Positions 33,250 through 44,990 of a stretch of DNA of 64,000 nt are shown here, in pieces; the first letter of the stretch is position 1; each line of letters starts with the position of its first letter. The notes below the pieces were generated by a model. That model saw only the letters and a list, made by a program, of their open reading frames with translations. It was not told the DNA's origin and did no database searches. A program made the translations under genes and the position numbers. The stretch is taken from positions 39,452,950-39,516,949 of the forward strand of contig CM023454.1 of NCBI GenBank assembly GCA_013339765.2, read 5' to 3'. This DNA comes from Haemaphysalis longicornis. Taxonomy: Eukaryota; Arthropoda; Arachnida; Ixodida; Ixodidae.

Positions 33250-33980
33250 ATGAATATTTTTTTCATAGAGGTCGTCGTCGGCTGTTCCATTTTAAGCTTG
33301 ACTTAAGCAGCTAGTTGTTAAGGTAACAGAACTTTTGTTCACTTCAAACATGATACATCATCTCAAGGTTATTATTTGTTTGGTGAGGGAGGAGCATTCG
33401 TAACCTTGAAAGCGATTTCTCGCGTGAAATAATCGACGTCGTGAATAGAACTATGGAAAGGAAATCTTTTACGCCTCCTTACAGGAACTGCAAAGCTCTT
33501 GTGATTGTAATGTGTCAGTAATAAGTTGCAAGAAGAAAAGAAACTAGGGGACTTGGGAAGTAAGCAACGACTAGCGTTGGTCGGTCGGTCGCACGGTTTG
33601 GCTAAATAACGCAGTCACATTGAGATTCGGCAGTGATCCTGTCCAGCAGGCTAATGATTTTGAGCCATGGATTTTTTAATCATGAAAATACGAGGACGGA
33701 CAGAGCTTTTCGCCGTTGGCAACTGCGGGGAGGGGGCTAGACACAGGGGAGGGGGTAGGCGGGCCATATAACCATGTATGCGAAGTTGCTGCCGGAAGGC
33801 GAAGCCACCCTTTCGTAGTGCTCGTCAGACCACTCGTACGCCCTTGCACTGTATTAAACTTACGGCGAACGCCTTTTGAGGAAACCCTTAAAAAGGAGAA
33901 TTCTCCCCGTTCTACATAAAAAGGTTCCGTGCTTTTGAGTGAAACACTAAAAAAGTCTTACAAAAATTTTTCCGCACAAA
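33250..33980. other. No feature supported
   Basis: Short frames only. G-rich runs (GGGGAGGGGGCTAG) occur near 33730-33760. Confidence 0.45.
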
Positions 33981-33984
33981 TCCA

Positions 33985-34275
33985 GACTCTCTTTGATGTT
34001 AGCGGACAGATACAGCAATAGTTACCAATGCAAAGTGACCGCCAACCTCTTCAAGGCTATATGGAAATGCCCCACCATTTCTCAAAGGCCGAACAGTACC
34101 GCTTTCTCTCAAGAAACATGAGAGGCATCCCTGGCCAGCGTGCACCTGGAGGAGAAGCGCAAGCTGGTCGACATGTTTTGAACCTGGGGAAGCGCCACAG
34201 GGGCTCTGGAAAGAGGGCTTATCCCTAGTTCTATCCTCTAACCTTTTTTCCCCCAACCCTTTATTTCTTAATAAA
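33985..34275 (+). mobile_element. LINE ORF2 3' end
   Basis: The plus strand reads YQCKVTANLFKAIWKCP, the remains of the terminal zinc motif. After a stop it reads EASLASVHLEEKRKLVDM and GSATGALE, which parallels the terminal residues of the copy at 1-2128 (WETALSS...LGLLE). An AATAAAGTTT signal is at about 34269. Confidence 0.55.
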
Positions 34276-34279
34276 GTTT

Positions 34280-35605
34280 ATGGTGATAATGAGGACCCAC
34301 AACCCTAAATCTAAGGTACACAGAACATGACTTCTGGGGTCCGCCTGAACCTACTTCCATACTTTCAATGACAAATTAGCATGCTTTCTCTTAGATACTT
34401 GAGGTGCTTCGTGTGCGTGCTGTGCTAAATAAATGAAACTACCTTAAAGGGGTCATGAAAGGCATTGTGAGCACACTTAATGAACTAGCGCAATCGTTAG
34501 TTTGGGTGGTCAAGGTAATCTGAGCCAAGTATGACTTTTTTACCTGCAGCGGAAAGCTCCCAATTTCGGTGCAAAGTTCATTGCAGCGTTCCTACCCTTT
34601 CCTGCGTGTGTTTAGGCTCCGCCATCTTCCCGCACTTACTCCATCTATTCTCTCATGCGTGTCACGCAGCAGAAACATTGAAATTGGCCAGAATTTTTCC
34701 CACTTCCGTCGAAGACAAGCGTCGACGTGTCGCGGCGGCGCCTTTGGTCAATTAGCGCCTCCTGTAGCGCGCGTAACGGTATAGTGTTCGTCCAAATTTA
34801 TCTGTTTTACTCTATTACCACGCTTCTCGTTAACGCGCGTTGGCTAGGCCGACGCGACGACGACGACACGAAGGCGAATTCTCAATTGGCACTGCGCCTT
34901 GTCACGCAACGCCGACGGCGACACGAACACGTCGGCCGATCGGAAGTCCGCGTAATCTGACTGGCTCGTTGATCGAAGACGACGATAATACCGATCGGAA
35001 GAACGGTCAACGGACCATTCAATTTACATTTGTAACAGCATTGTTGCGCCTTTAGCGAAGGCAATAACCTACTATGGTGAACACTGTAGCTTCGAAAGAA
35101 GATGGAGGGTTCGCGGCATCGTGGTGTGGTACGCATACGACTTGCCGCTTCGTACGTTTTTTTCGAGTTCGTGCGTTTTGGTATGCTGTGCACTAAATTC
35201 CTGATGACGACGAACACACGCTGCGTGCATTACTGGCTGTGCAAGAGTGAATGCCGCGGAAACGTGAACCCTCAGGTAAAGAACACATAAACATTTGCGA
35301 TGGACCATAATGATCGTCTGTGCGGCAGAGCATAAAGCAGACATTTCTTCGTTTGTTACAGGGAAGGGTTGTCGGGTTTGGAGTCAGCGTCTTTAAAACT
35401 TTACTCTAAAATTTACTTTCTCGTCTGCCGGGTATCATACAAAATACAATCAATGTCTGTAAACTCTGCTTTGTGATACTTTGCAAGTTACGACACATTT
35501 TACGCTAGTAATCTGCGGAACGCTTTAGCTGCCCTCGTCCCCATGAAGTCCAAATCCTCGAGGTACTAAGTTTTGTTTAGGCGACCTACTCCCGCTATCA
35601 AATTG
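34280..35605. other. No gene recognised
   Basis: The segment starting near 34446 (TTAAAGGGGTCATGAAA) resembles dispersed repeat starts seen elsewhere in the window (29504, 31826). GC-rich, CpG-rich sequence lies at 34690-35010. No coding evidence. Confidence 0.35.
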
Positions 35606-35608
35606 ATG

Positions 35609-36225
35609 CAGTCGAACCTCGTTATAGCGAACACTGATATAGCGAATTATCGAATATAGCGAACTAAATACGAAGCATGTTTGGTCGCGCTTCAGTTCAA
35701 TGGCACCTATTCTTTTTAAAACGAAACCGAATCCTCGAATGCTGTGCGATACCGGCTATAACGAAAACATATTTCATCCCACAAGGCTGAAAACTGAACA
35801 CCTAGCATACTAAAAGCAAAATTTAAAAACGTGAGAAACAACAACCGTTTTTTTTTTCTAGCTTAGGGTCCATTATTGCATGGACACTGTGAAAAACTTC
35901 ATTCCGCTCAAAGAAAAGCCAAAGGCGAAGGCCACATCCGCCGTCAAGTATATAAGAAGTCCGGCCTGTTTTGCCGAACGAACTATTTCGCGTTCTCACG
36001 CTCCGGTCCGTTTAGTTTGAAATGCCACAAGGAGACAGACAAGCGCTACTTCGTTTATAGTGGATTCGAAGCCTAAAATAACGCGTTTTTTTATCTAGGA
36101 TTGTTGCGCGAGCCAGATTGCCGGTTTATTAGAGCCGATTTCTACCTCTTCGTTTATAACGAAATGCGGATACAACAAACTAATTTACTGACCCGATAGT
36201 ACTTGGTTATAATGAGATTCAACTG
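35609..36225. mobile_element. 617-bp pogo/Tigger-like non-autonomous TIR element
   Basis: The left end is CAGTCGAACCTCGTTATAGC and the right end, reversed, is CAGTTGAATCTCATTATAAC, a 16-of-20 match. Sub-terminal TATAGCGAA/TTCGTTATAA motifs repeat several times inside both ends. TA follows the right end (36226-36227); the left flank is TG. There is no transposase. A lone terminus of the same family occurs at 53455-53479. Confidence 0.6.
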
Positions 36226-36599
36226 TATAAATACTTTAAAGCACCCTCAACGTGAAAGAAAGCGCATTTGACCAATCACGGGCTGCCGCTAACTTCTATA
36301 TCGAAACTAACGACGAATTAAGGTCCTGTGCAAAAGAAGTTAACGATCAAGTTTGATAGCAATTTTAATGGACTGCTTTTTACTGCGAGGAAGTACATGT
36401 CTAACCCACTCAGTTTTCATTCCGGTGATGCCGATTTACTCGGCCGCGCCCCGGGTCTCCTCCTCGCAACTGCCCACGCTCTATCCCAACTTCTATTCCA
36501 CTTGCCACCACCGATGCCTCTTTCACAACTTGCGCCATCGGCTGACAGCGGCGGTAGCGCCCTTATTAGATGATTGCGGGGAACACACAGCAGGGGAAT

Positions 36600-37580
36600 T
36601 GGGAGTAAAAATGACCGAAAGCCGCTGCCGCCGCTGTGGCCGCCTCAAAACACCTCGCCAAGTAGATCTGGGTGAATTAAATAGAACCGGTTGGAACGCC
36701 TGTGTAAGCCCACAATTCTTCCTCAACTTGAAAGCAAGGTTTCTGAGCGAGATTTTCGCCGGTGTATTTCACGGTTAAGTATGCGCCTATCACCGGTTGC
36801 CGCTTTATGTGTGCACGGGGCTCCATGCCGCTACCGATGACTCGCATTGCGCAGGTTCGAGATTTAAACGTAGCAGTACTATGATTCAATGCGTCCTGTC
36901 AGCTGTCGTCCCTAACCGAGCTGTTTCGGTCTGGGTTGGTGTGTTACACAGGCAATAAGATACCTACAAATGGGGAGAGAAAACGACAGTTGTATGTTTG
37001 TCCGCCAGAATACAACACGAGACCTTCCAGCTTTAACTCGCTATGGGACGGACGCCTGTCGTTTGCTTAGAGGAAGGGTGGTAATTGCAGAAACATCGGC
37101 CTCAACCGAAGCGTGAATAAGCGCAAAAACTATAGAAAGCCGCTGCCACCACCGTCCCGTCCTCTAGTTCCAGCTCGTCAAGTTGCTGCGAATCCCTCCC
37201 GTATGAACGGTAACTTGCCCTCTTGCAACGCCGGCCTGGGGCAATATTACTTGTTCAGCATAAAGGGCTTCTTGAGCGACATTTTGGACGGTTTCTTTTA
37301 CTTCACTGCTCGCGCACGTAACCGGATGCCGGCGTGCACGGGTTGGGAGGGGGAGGGGGTGCACGTGAAGCTACAAGTTTCATGCCCGTTATGCTGGTGG
37401 GATGTTTAAACATGGACGTCAAACAGCCCACTGCGACTTATCCGGTGTCATCTCAGTGGTCGAGCGGATTGGGTTGGTGTGTTACACAAAGAGCAAGATG
37501 CCTACTGCGCGGGAGTAAAACAGACAGCTCCATGTTTGTTCACGAGACTGAAAGTCGATTGCTTCCAAGTTTCATGCAGC
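36600..37580 (+). repeat. Tandem duplication, unit ~530 bp
   Basis: Ordered matching blocks are GAAAGCCGCTGCC (36618 and 37135), CACCGG/AACCGG followed by TGTGCACGGG/CGTGCACGGG, GGGTTGGTGTGTTACACA (36932 and 37459) and ATGTTTGT with a common context (36993 and 37531). The copies are clearly diverged. A partial third copy is at 2280-2720. Both units contain short open frames that do not look coding. Confidence 0.6.
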
Positions 37581-37584
37581 TAAT

Positions 37585-39280
37585 TGCTAGGAATTATGCT
37601 TACTCGCAAATTACGAACAAAGACGTTTTTTTTCGTGCACTCCACGGAGTGCGTTTAACTTCGCAGGTCATCCTTCTTCACAGAGTGGAAGGGCGCTAAT
37701 CTTTATGTTGTTCTTTTATGGGAGCGGAGAGACGAACAGTAAACAAAACAAACACGCGAGAACTGAACTGACGCAAACAGAAGAGCACGCATGGCAACAA
37801 TACAAGACGGTACGAACATGATACCAGCAAATTCGTAAACATCATCAATATAACTGTGCCAAGTACGACAGCAACCTTTTCAGTAGCATGCACGTGACCG
37901 CTCGCGCATTTTCCCAGGAAAGTAAAAAGCTTCCTAATAAACTGAAATGAGAACGCAGACTGTTTTTTTAAGGGTTACACAAATAGGTAACCTTTACTAC
38001 CGTCATCAGACAGGCAGCTTACAACGCATAAACAGACTTTATTGAGCGTTTCAATCTAACTAGAGTGGCTGAAGTACTGTGCTAATTTATTCATCTCCAT
38101 CCATTGAAGTATTTCTACCGGACGGCCCGTTCCCGCGATTATGAATGTTTCTCAAAAAAAGCTGCGATGTACCTACAAGAAAACGTATTAAATTTTGTAT
38201 CGAAATGTGACGCCAACAAAGTGGCCTTACAGATAAACTCGTGATGAGAAAAGTGCAAGGTATCATTTATACGAAGTTAACAAAAACAGAACTTCTAGAG
38301 AACATTTTAGAGAGGGTATAGAGGGTAGAGAGAAGCGTCAATATATCCGGCCTTCAATAAGCCTGGGTTTGCAAGCGGCTGTTGAAAGATGACTTGCCGC
38401 AGAGAATATAGACGTTATTCAACATTTTGAAGCCTGCTCCTGTTTTAACCTCGTGTAACCCTATCTTATCACCCCCCCAAAGTCCGATAGCTCCCCTAGT
38501 AGCAGAGCTAAGCATCCCTCGCTGGGGAAAGTTCGTGCGTTGAACGCGGTCCGTCCAGACGTAGAGATTGTTTGCGCCTTCCGCTGTGTCGCTGGCATGA
38601 TCGCCACCGTGGCGGGCTGCTGGGGAATGAGAGATGGAGGTTAAGTAATTGATTCATAAGGGCGTTTGGTTCTGTACAACACTAGACTGGCCGCCACATC
38701 CTTGTCGGGTGAATAACGGCTCTTTGTGTCCAAAAGAGCTTTCCCAGTATGGTTGCACATTTCTGTATGCGGGGTGAGGTTAACTTCGGGACCAAGACTG
38801 CGTATAGTCGGTGGTCAAAACTAAGTGAGCCATTGTCGCTGGTCTCAAAGTAATCGCTTAATGACTGCCACATTCAACAGCGAATACTTAAGAGTTGTGC
38901 TCTGTGTCTCGCGGAAGCACGGCACACAGCCTTAACACACGTGTGTTTTGTTGCCCTATTAGGGCGATAAAATTATGGTTAACTACACAAGAAGTGACAC
39001 GGGAAATTTTCTTATTTAATGAGACGCGCGGGATGGTACGTCTACGGCGAACAGAGCCAGTGTGTAAGGGTGCCAACTACAATGAATCCTCGGAGATGTT
39101 ATTTACAAAATCTCAATTACGATGCACCGTCACACTCCTCTAAAGAAACCAATGTGTTCTAACAGTGAAAAAAATCAGCAGAAATTTAGCGAATCGTGTC
39201 TTAAAAGATACCATTCTTATGTCACCTGTCAACATTGACAGTTCATTACAGCCTTATCTCGATATGAGTAAACAAAACCT
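37585..39280. other. No feature supported
   Basis: AT-rich, short frames only. A perfect 14-bp palindrome (AACACACGTGTGTT) lies near 38934. Confidence 0.45.
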
Positions 39281-39282
39281 TG

Positions 39283-39490
39283 GGTTGTTTTAGTCTTTTT
39301 AAGTTTATTTCGTTTTTTTCTGCAATGATGAGAATTGTCACAGTCGTAGCAATAAACTGCTTTTACTTCGCCACTCATGTATTTTCACAGTTTCGAAGTG
39401 CAGAGCAGGGTCGGTTCCTTTCGATTGTTTTTATTCGTCTTTGCAATATTCTTAGCCGGGCTTTTTCGATCACTACTCATTTTTCTTAGA
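39283..39490 (+). repeat. Outlying copy of the 258-bp satellite unit
   Basis: TTTTATTCGTCTTTGCAATA followed by a CCGGGCTTTTTCG stretch matches the landmark of the satellite units at 41388-42420 (TTATTCGTGTTTGCAA-GTTC-TTTCCCG). Confidence 0.45.
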
Positions 39491-39603
39491 TGTACAGTAT
39501 GATTAAAAATTTGGTGTGGTTCGTTTCCCCGAAGTCCGGTGTCGATCAGGAACCCAATCGCGCTGGCTCCGGTTGATTTGGCAGGAGGCTGGCAGGGCGG
39601 TGG

Positions 39604-40177
39604 TGTTGAAGTTCTTGGAGATGGTGGTCGAATTGACGAACTCGAGGCGTTGGGGTTGATTATGTGAAACGAAGGTTTATATACAGCTATTTACAGTAGG
39701 ATAACTGGGTACCTGAGTAATGAAAGGAAAAACTTCGAACTTCAGCTCGACGCTAGCTCCAAGTGCGCACAAATGACTTGAGCTTCTCAACTTCGTCTAA
39801 CTCTGCTATCCTCGGAGCGTACACAAAGCGCTCGAGAAACGACGGCCGAGACCCTGTCTCGCCGCAGGATCCGTCTAGTTGCCCGGTACGGCGCTGTACC
39901 CTAAACTTCCGACGGAATCATAACCTCTAGCCTAGGGGGCTCACAAATCCCAACCTAGCTTTAACTGTAGAGATTCCTTCTCCCGCCGGGAACTGCCCAG
40001 CTCAGCGCTCAGGCAAGAACGATTTTGTAACGGTCAAGTTTGGCCTTATAACACCTCGAGCTCACGCTCTCTCGGGAACGCCCCTTTAGCATTCGTACAC
40101 GCGTAAGGGAGTGCCCAAATTCACGTAGACAGCTGTCGCTCAACGCGCTACGGATTATTCAATGAGGCGCCACCACA
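39604..40177 (-). mobile_element. Candidate solo LTR
   Basis: Read on the minus strand the segment begins TGTGGTGGCGCC and ends ...TTCAACA. It contains a TATA-like GGTGTTATAAGGCC and a TATATAAACC that could act as a polyadenylation region. Short similar motifs occur in the insertion at 57530-57930. No target duplication and no internal retroviral-type genes were found, so the call is tentative. Confidence 0.25.
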
Positions 40178-40549
40178 TTTGGGTCAACGGCCCGCTTGTA
40201 GACGAGCAAGCAAGCGCGACCCCGCGGGGTGAGGGCGAAAGGCGGCGACAGTGCACTATGCCGACGGGAGCGCGTTAACAATGGAGGCTCGCGCAGCGCG
40301 CGCTCCGACTTCGGCAACTACACCTCCCCGGCGCGCCACGCCGACGATTCTCGGAACTCGGCGACGCCGTCTACGTTCTCAATGGGGGATTATCCCCGCG
40401 GTATTCGGTCCGCCAGACTATCCGTCTTCCGTGCGTGTCGTGACTAATTGGCGTCGACTGCTCTGCAGTGTTCGCAGTGCTACGTCGCCAGACAGAGTGG
40501 CGAGTTCTCACGCGCAGCCCGGGAGCCTAGCCACTGACCTCATAAGTGA

Positions 40550-40800
40550 CCTTACAGTATGCATATTTTTGAATTCGTCACTTATTTTCTATAACGTTTT
40601 CAATGTTTGTATTTTATTATTTTTGGTTTTTTCAATATTCTGCTATACAAAGTTCTTCAATTTACGCTACTATAAAGCATAGACACGATACTTTCGTCTA
40701 TTCAGCATTTTTTTCGAACGCAGGACATTACAGCCAATTTCCGACATTTTTTACTTGTATTTGCAACGTTCTTTCCCGCGCTTTTTACTGCGCGCAGTAT
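40550..40800 (+). repeat. Satellite unit, separated from the main array
   Basis: TTTTTGAATTCGTCACTTAT at the start and TGTATTTGCAACGTTCTTTC near 40757 are in the same order and spacing as in the units at 41388-42420. Confidence 0.55.
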
Positions 40801-41387
40801 AACTCTACCAGCCGAGGAAATCTTCGTGTCCGCGTGAGCAGAATACGCCAGGCTAAATGAAAGAACCTACTGGCACCGCCAACAATCAAACCTTGACCGT
40901 GATACAGAAAGGAAGCGACAGCCCGTCGTCTTGAGGAGATGGGGAGAGAGACGGTGTACTCAACAAGCACAGCGGCAGGTGTATCACCTGCGCTCATTCA
41001 ATGCACTCGTGTAAAGTGCAAACCGCATAATGTATAACGGCGTTCACGTGGCTCGGATCAGCGGCGAACGGAACTGCGTCTTGGAAGGGGGAGTGCGGGG
41101 AGGGCGCTCCTTGGCGGAGACTCGTGAAACAAGAGTGAGGGAGATGCAGTAAAAGGGATGACGCCGTAGCACGCGTGCCGCCCTCCTCCATCTCTTACTC
41201 CTTCTTCGCCAGACGCTCCCCTCCGTTTTTGTTCCACCGTCGCTGCGGCGTTCGGTCCCCCCGTTACGCGACGCCGCTCGCATGAAACCCAGGTAACGGC
41301 TCCCAGAGTCTCTGATTTCAGTTTGTAGAGCCACATGCGCGAATTCAAGTGACGTCGCGTGGCTAATCTTGCGTGAATTGTAGACAT

Positions 41388-42420
41388 TTTTTTAGTTGAG
41401 TCCTTATTTATTGGGGATGTACAAGATGCAAATTTCTGATTTCGTGAGTTATTTCGTGTAATTTATTTTCATCATCCTAATTTGGAACTCAAAATTCAGT
41501 TCGTGTATTATCTCCATTTCCGCCAGTAAAACGACTAAGTGTTGTACTTCAGCCAGTTGTGTACTTTGGTGGAAATGCAGGGCGTTAGAAGGTTTTTCCA
41601 CTTTTCGTAAATTTTTATTTGTGTTTGCAAGGTTCTTTTCCCGACTCACTTAGTTTTGTAGTCGTGTGCTTCAGAAGGAATACGAAATGCGTATTTTTCA
41701 TTTCATTCAGTTCATTTTGGGTAGAATGGTAATTTTTTATTTGTTTCTTATTTTTAGTTTTTCTAAATTTCGTTCGGCCAATCATCTCTATTCTTGTTAT
41801 TACAAAGAGTACGCATGTAATTTCCGCCAATTCTGCAATTTTCTCAAAGGTTACACGGTTTGCCGATTTTCGCTATTTCTTTATTCGTGTTTCCAACCTC
41901 CTTTTCAGGGTTTTTTTAGTTGAGTCCTGGGTGTTCTGAGGTGTCCAGGGTGCATCTTTTTGAATTCGTGTGCTCCTTTTCTGAATTTAATTTCTCAATT
42001 TTTATTTCTTCGTTTTTAAAATTCGTTCACCATTATCTTCATTTTCGCTAGTATGAAGAGTGAAATTTTACTTCCGCCAATAGGACATTCTTGTGGAAAT
42101 GCTGGAAGCACACTGTAGTCCCATTGTTGCTATTTTTATTCGGATTTCCAAACGTTATTTTTCGGCTTCTTATTTCATTCACCACTACAAGATGCACATT
42201 TTGAATTGCGTCATTTTCTTTTTGTAAAATGTTTATTTTTTATTTTTCCTCATTTTTGGCTTTTAGAAATTCTGTTCGGCGAATTATCGCCATTTCGTTA
42301 TTCTAACGAATGATTGGTTACTTCCGCCATGTACGCGCTTTGGTGGAAATACAGGGAGTTACACGCTTTGCCAATTTTGCTGTGTTTTGTTCGTCTATGC
42401 AACGTTCTTTCCCGAGATTC
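41388..42420 (+). repeat. Degenerate tandem satellite, ~258-bp period, four units
   Basis: Units begin near 41388, 41648, 41908 and 42165. Each begins with a TTTTTTAGTTGAGTCC-like start and a GATGCA-ATTTTTGAATTCGT block. The middle has TTCGTTCGGC-AATTATC and an ACTTCCGCCA block, then TGGTGGAAATGCAGGG. Each ends with TTATTCGTGTTTGCAACGTT and CCCG. Spacings between the terminal landmarks (41626, 41888, 42146, 42399) are 262, 258 and 253. The units are strongly diverged from each other, and no coding potential is conserved. Confidence 0.75.
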
Positions 42421-42429
42421 AACAGCTGA

Positions 42430-42756
42430 TTGTTTAGGGACTTGCAATGTCCGGTGAAGGTGTCCATCACGCCAGATGGATGCACCCCGCTGGGTGCATG
42501 TGCACCTGTGACGTGCTGCATCATCTGTGTGCGGCGCTCCGGAGCAGGTTTCCCCTCCGGTTTCCAGACCCGCTCACAGATGGCGGAACCGGTTCGCCCA
42601 CAGTGTAAGAATTTCAAGTGGCTGCCACGTGCGCTACGGTCCCTATTTTTGGGGACCACACACACGTGATCGCCAGAGAACGGTGGCCTCATGGAAGAGC
42701 AAATTGGATACGTCATATCGGCTGGTACCCAGAGACACGCGGCGCACACCACCCTT
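42430..42756. other. Unassigned segment between satellite and RTE element
   Basis: GC-rich with overlapping open frames on both strands (42752-42318 minus; 42527-42982 plus), none with a recognisable domain. Confidence 0.3.
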
Positions 42757-43430
42757 TTATCATCATCGTCAGCCTATCTACGTCCACTGCAGGGCAAAGA
42801 CCGCTCCCATAGATCTCCAATTACCTGGGTCTTGTGCTAAATGCGACCAATTTATCCCCGTAAACTTCTTGATCTCATCTGCCCATCACACTTTCTGCCG
42901 CCCCTTTCCGCGGTTGCCTTCTCTAGGGATTCACTCTGTTACCCTTAATGACCAACGGTTATCTTGCCTTCGCATTGCATGACCTGCCCACACTACATTC
43001 TTCTTCTTAATTTTTACTAATAATGTCCTGAACACGTGTTTGTCCCCTGACCGGCGGCGCTTTCTTCTTGTCCCGTAATACTACACCCATCATGTTCCGT
43101 TCCACTTCCCGCTGAGTCGTCCTCAATTGAAATTGAACCCTTTCAGTGAGGCACCAAGTTTCTGCCCCGTAGGTGAGTACTGGTAAGAGGCAGCTGTCAT
43201 ACACTTTCTCCTTCAGGGATAATGGTAGGCGGCCATTCAATACCTGAGAATGCTTGACGTATGCACTCCAACCCTTTCTTATCCTTATCATTATCTCTGC
43301 CTCATGGTTGGCAACCGTAGTCACTATTCGGCCTAAGTAGATATGTTCGCTTACCACTTCCACTGCCTCGCCACCTATCTCAAACCGCTCTCCTCTCCCG
43401 AGTTTCTTGAGCATTACCAAATAGTAACAT
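42757..43430 (-). mobile_element. RTE-type LINE, 5'-truncated 3' end
   Basis: The minus-strand frame 43420-43007 encodes the RT thumb and C-terminus of an RTE element: EHIYLGRIVTTVANHEAEIM, then LPLSLKEKVYDSCLLPVLTY, GAETWCLTE and RDKKKAPPVRGQTRVQDII. After frameshifts the terminus continues as WAGHAMRRQDNRW, WADEIKKF and NWSHLAQDPGNW. It ends at TAGGCTGACGATGATGATAA, the usual RTE short-repeat tail. Stops near 42900 and 42880 break the end. The catalytic YADD part is missing because of truncation. Confidence 0.85.
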
Positions 43431-44885
43431 CACGCAAATAGTTTATTTCGTTCAAATCCAGGCGCATTATTGAATGCTTCGGTATGAACTGTTACTGCTT
43501 TTTATATAGTAACCCGGCCTTTGCTCCTTTGATCCAAATAAGAAGAAACTTCAAGAACTCCCACATTCCTCCTTAAAGCGATGTGGCGTCACCTGCGAAG
43601 TACAAATAAGCAACACGTGTACGTTGATGTCAGTGAGACTTGGGGTGTTTTCTTCGCTTTTGCGAATGAACAGTCAGCTATTGTTAAACGCAGCAGCAAG
43701 CAAAGAGGAAACCAGCAGAAAGCAAGCGAAGTGCTTTTCGCTTGTTGCGGAGTTGAACGCCTGGTACATGATCTGCGGTTGCCCTGGGTTCATTTTACTG
43801 GGGAAACCTCACTACATATCATATTTTTGCTATAGGTTCTTACGATGTTTTAGGACTTTGTGCTACCTTTTATAAATTTTTACTATAAGCCTTTAAGTAC
43901 CAGTGATAGTTGTGAAAAAATTGGCCACGATCTGCTTACTTTGTTGCAAATGTATGATATTTTTCTGCCGTCTCTGCCGCGTAAACCTCTCTTTATTCGT
44001 CAACCCATCCCTCACACGCTTACTCTCGTTTCTGGCTCTTCAAACAAGAAATAGGGCACGCCTGCTCAAACGGATTTCCTTTTCCCGTTTTCCACTGTTC
44101 GAGCTCCATCTAATGGAACTTTTCTTTAGTGGTTGACTTAGAATGCCACCAGGTGGCATTCCAAGTACGAGGTGGAGAAGCGAGCATTTTCTAGACTTTG
44201 TTTCTAACGTGTTTTTATTTCTTTTGCCAAATGTACGCCCACTTCTACTTTTCATTAAAAGAAGACTGCCTAGCCCAGATTATGCAGTGATATTTTCCCT
44301 CAAATAGGCCTAATGTTTATTTTTGCCCCAGAATGATGACAGGTATGAAGTACGATACCAGATCGAGTGGTTCGCAAATGTTTTGCCTACATGAATTTTT
44401 TGCTTGATATTTTTTTTATCTTACGGCCGAGTGGCAGTAAATCGAATGAAAGGCAGACAGACAACTTTCGCGAATAGGTTGCCCAAAAAAGGCTATGTTC
44501 TATAAATGTATCCTATCACTTTTAGGACTTACCTGTGAAATCCAGAAACGTTTCGATGTTAAAGGTCAAACAACAAGTTAACGAATAATTTGTTTATCAG
44601 GCACGCTACCCGAAAGCAACACCGAATCAAGTGTGACGATGCTCTTTCCCGGCCGTATCTCTTCTCCCGCGACAAACACGGTGGAGGATTGCTCACGCCA
44701 ATTCTATTTTACAGCGTTCCACTGCACCTGCACCATCTACTGGAATATCCGCTACTGCTGGCCTTCTTGAAATGCTGCCAGGCGGTGTAGGTACGCAGGC
44801 GAGGGTTTTTGTATTTTTTTTCGAACATTGTTTTAAACGCGTATTAGGTAGTTATTTGTTAGCGTACAAATCAGGCAGCCATGTA
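43431..44885. other. No gene recognised
   Basis: A 21-base palindrome with one central base (GAATGCCACCAGGTGGCATTC) lies at 44141-44161. Otherwise AT-rich sequence with chance frames. Confidence 0.45.
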
Positions 44886-44889
44886 TTTT

Positions 44890-44990
44890 AATTCGCCGCG
44901 GTGAGCGGTGAAGACTACGGGACGGTGAAGCCCTGCGTGGCCCGACTGCCGGTACCTCAATAAAGTCCTTTCTCTCTCTCTCAACAAACA
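44890..44990 (+). mobile_element. LINE 3' terminal stub
   Basis: The sequence CTGCGTGGCCCGACTGCCGG is followed by CCTCAATAAAGTCC and TTTCTCTCTCTCTC. This is the same type of tail as at 2091-2128 and 32725. No coding part is left. Confidence 0.5.

Noticed and set aside
41388..42420. CRISPR-like array
   Set aside because: The period is far too long, the units are degenerate along their full length and there are no unique spacers or cas genes; it is a satellite.
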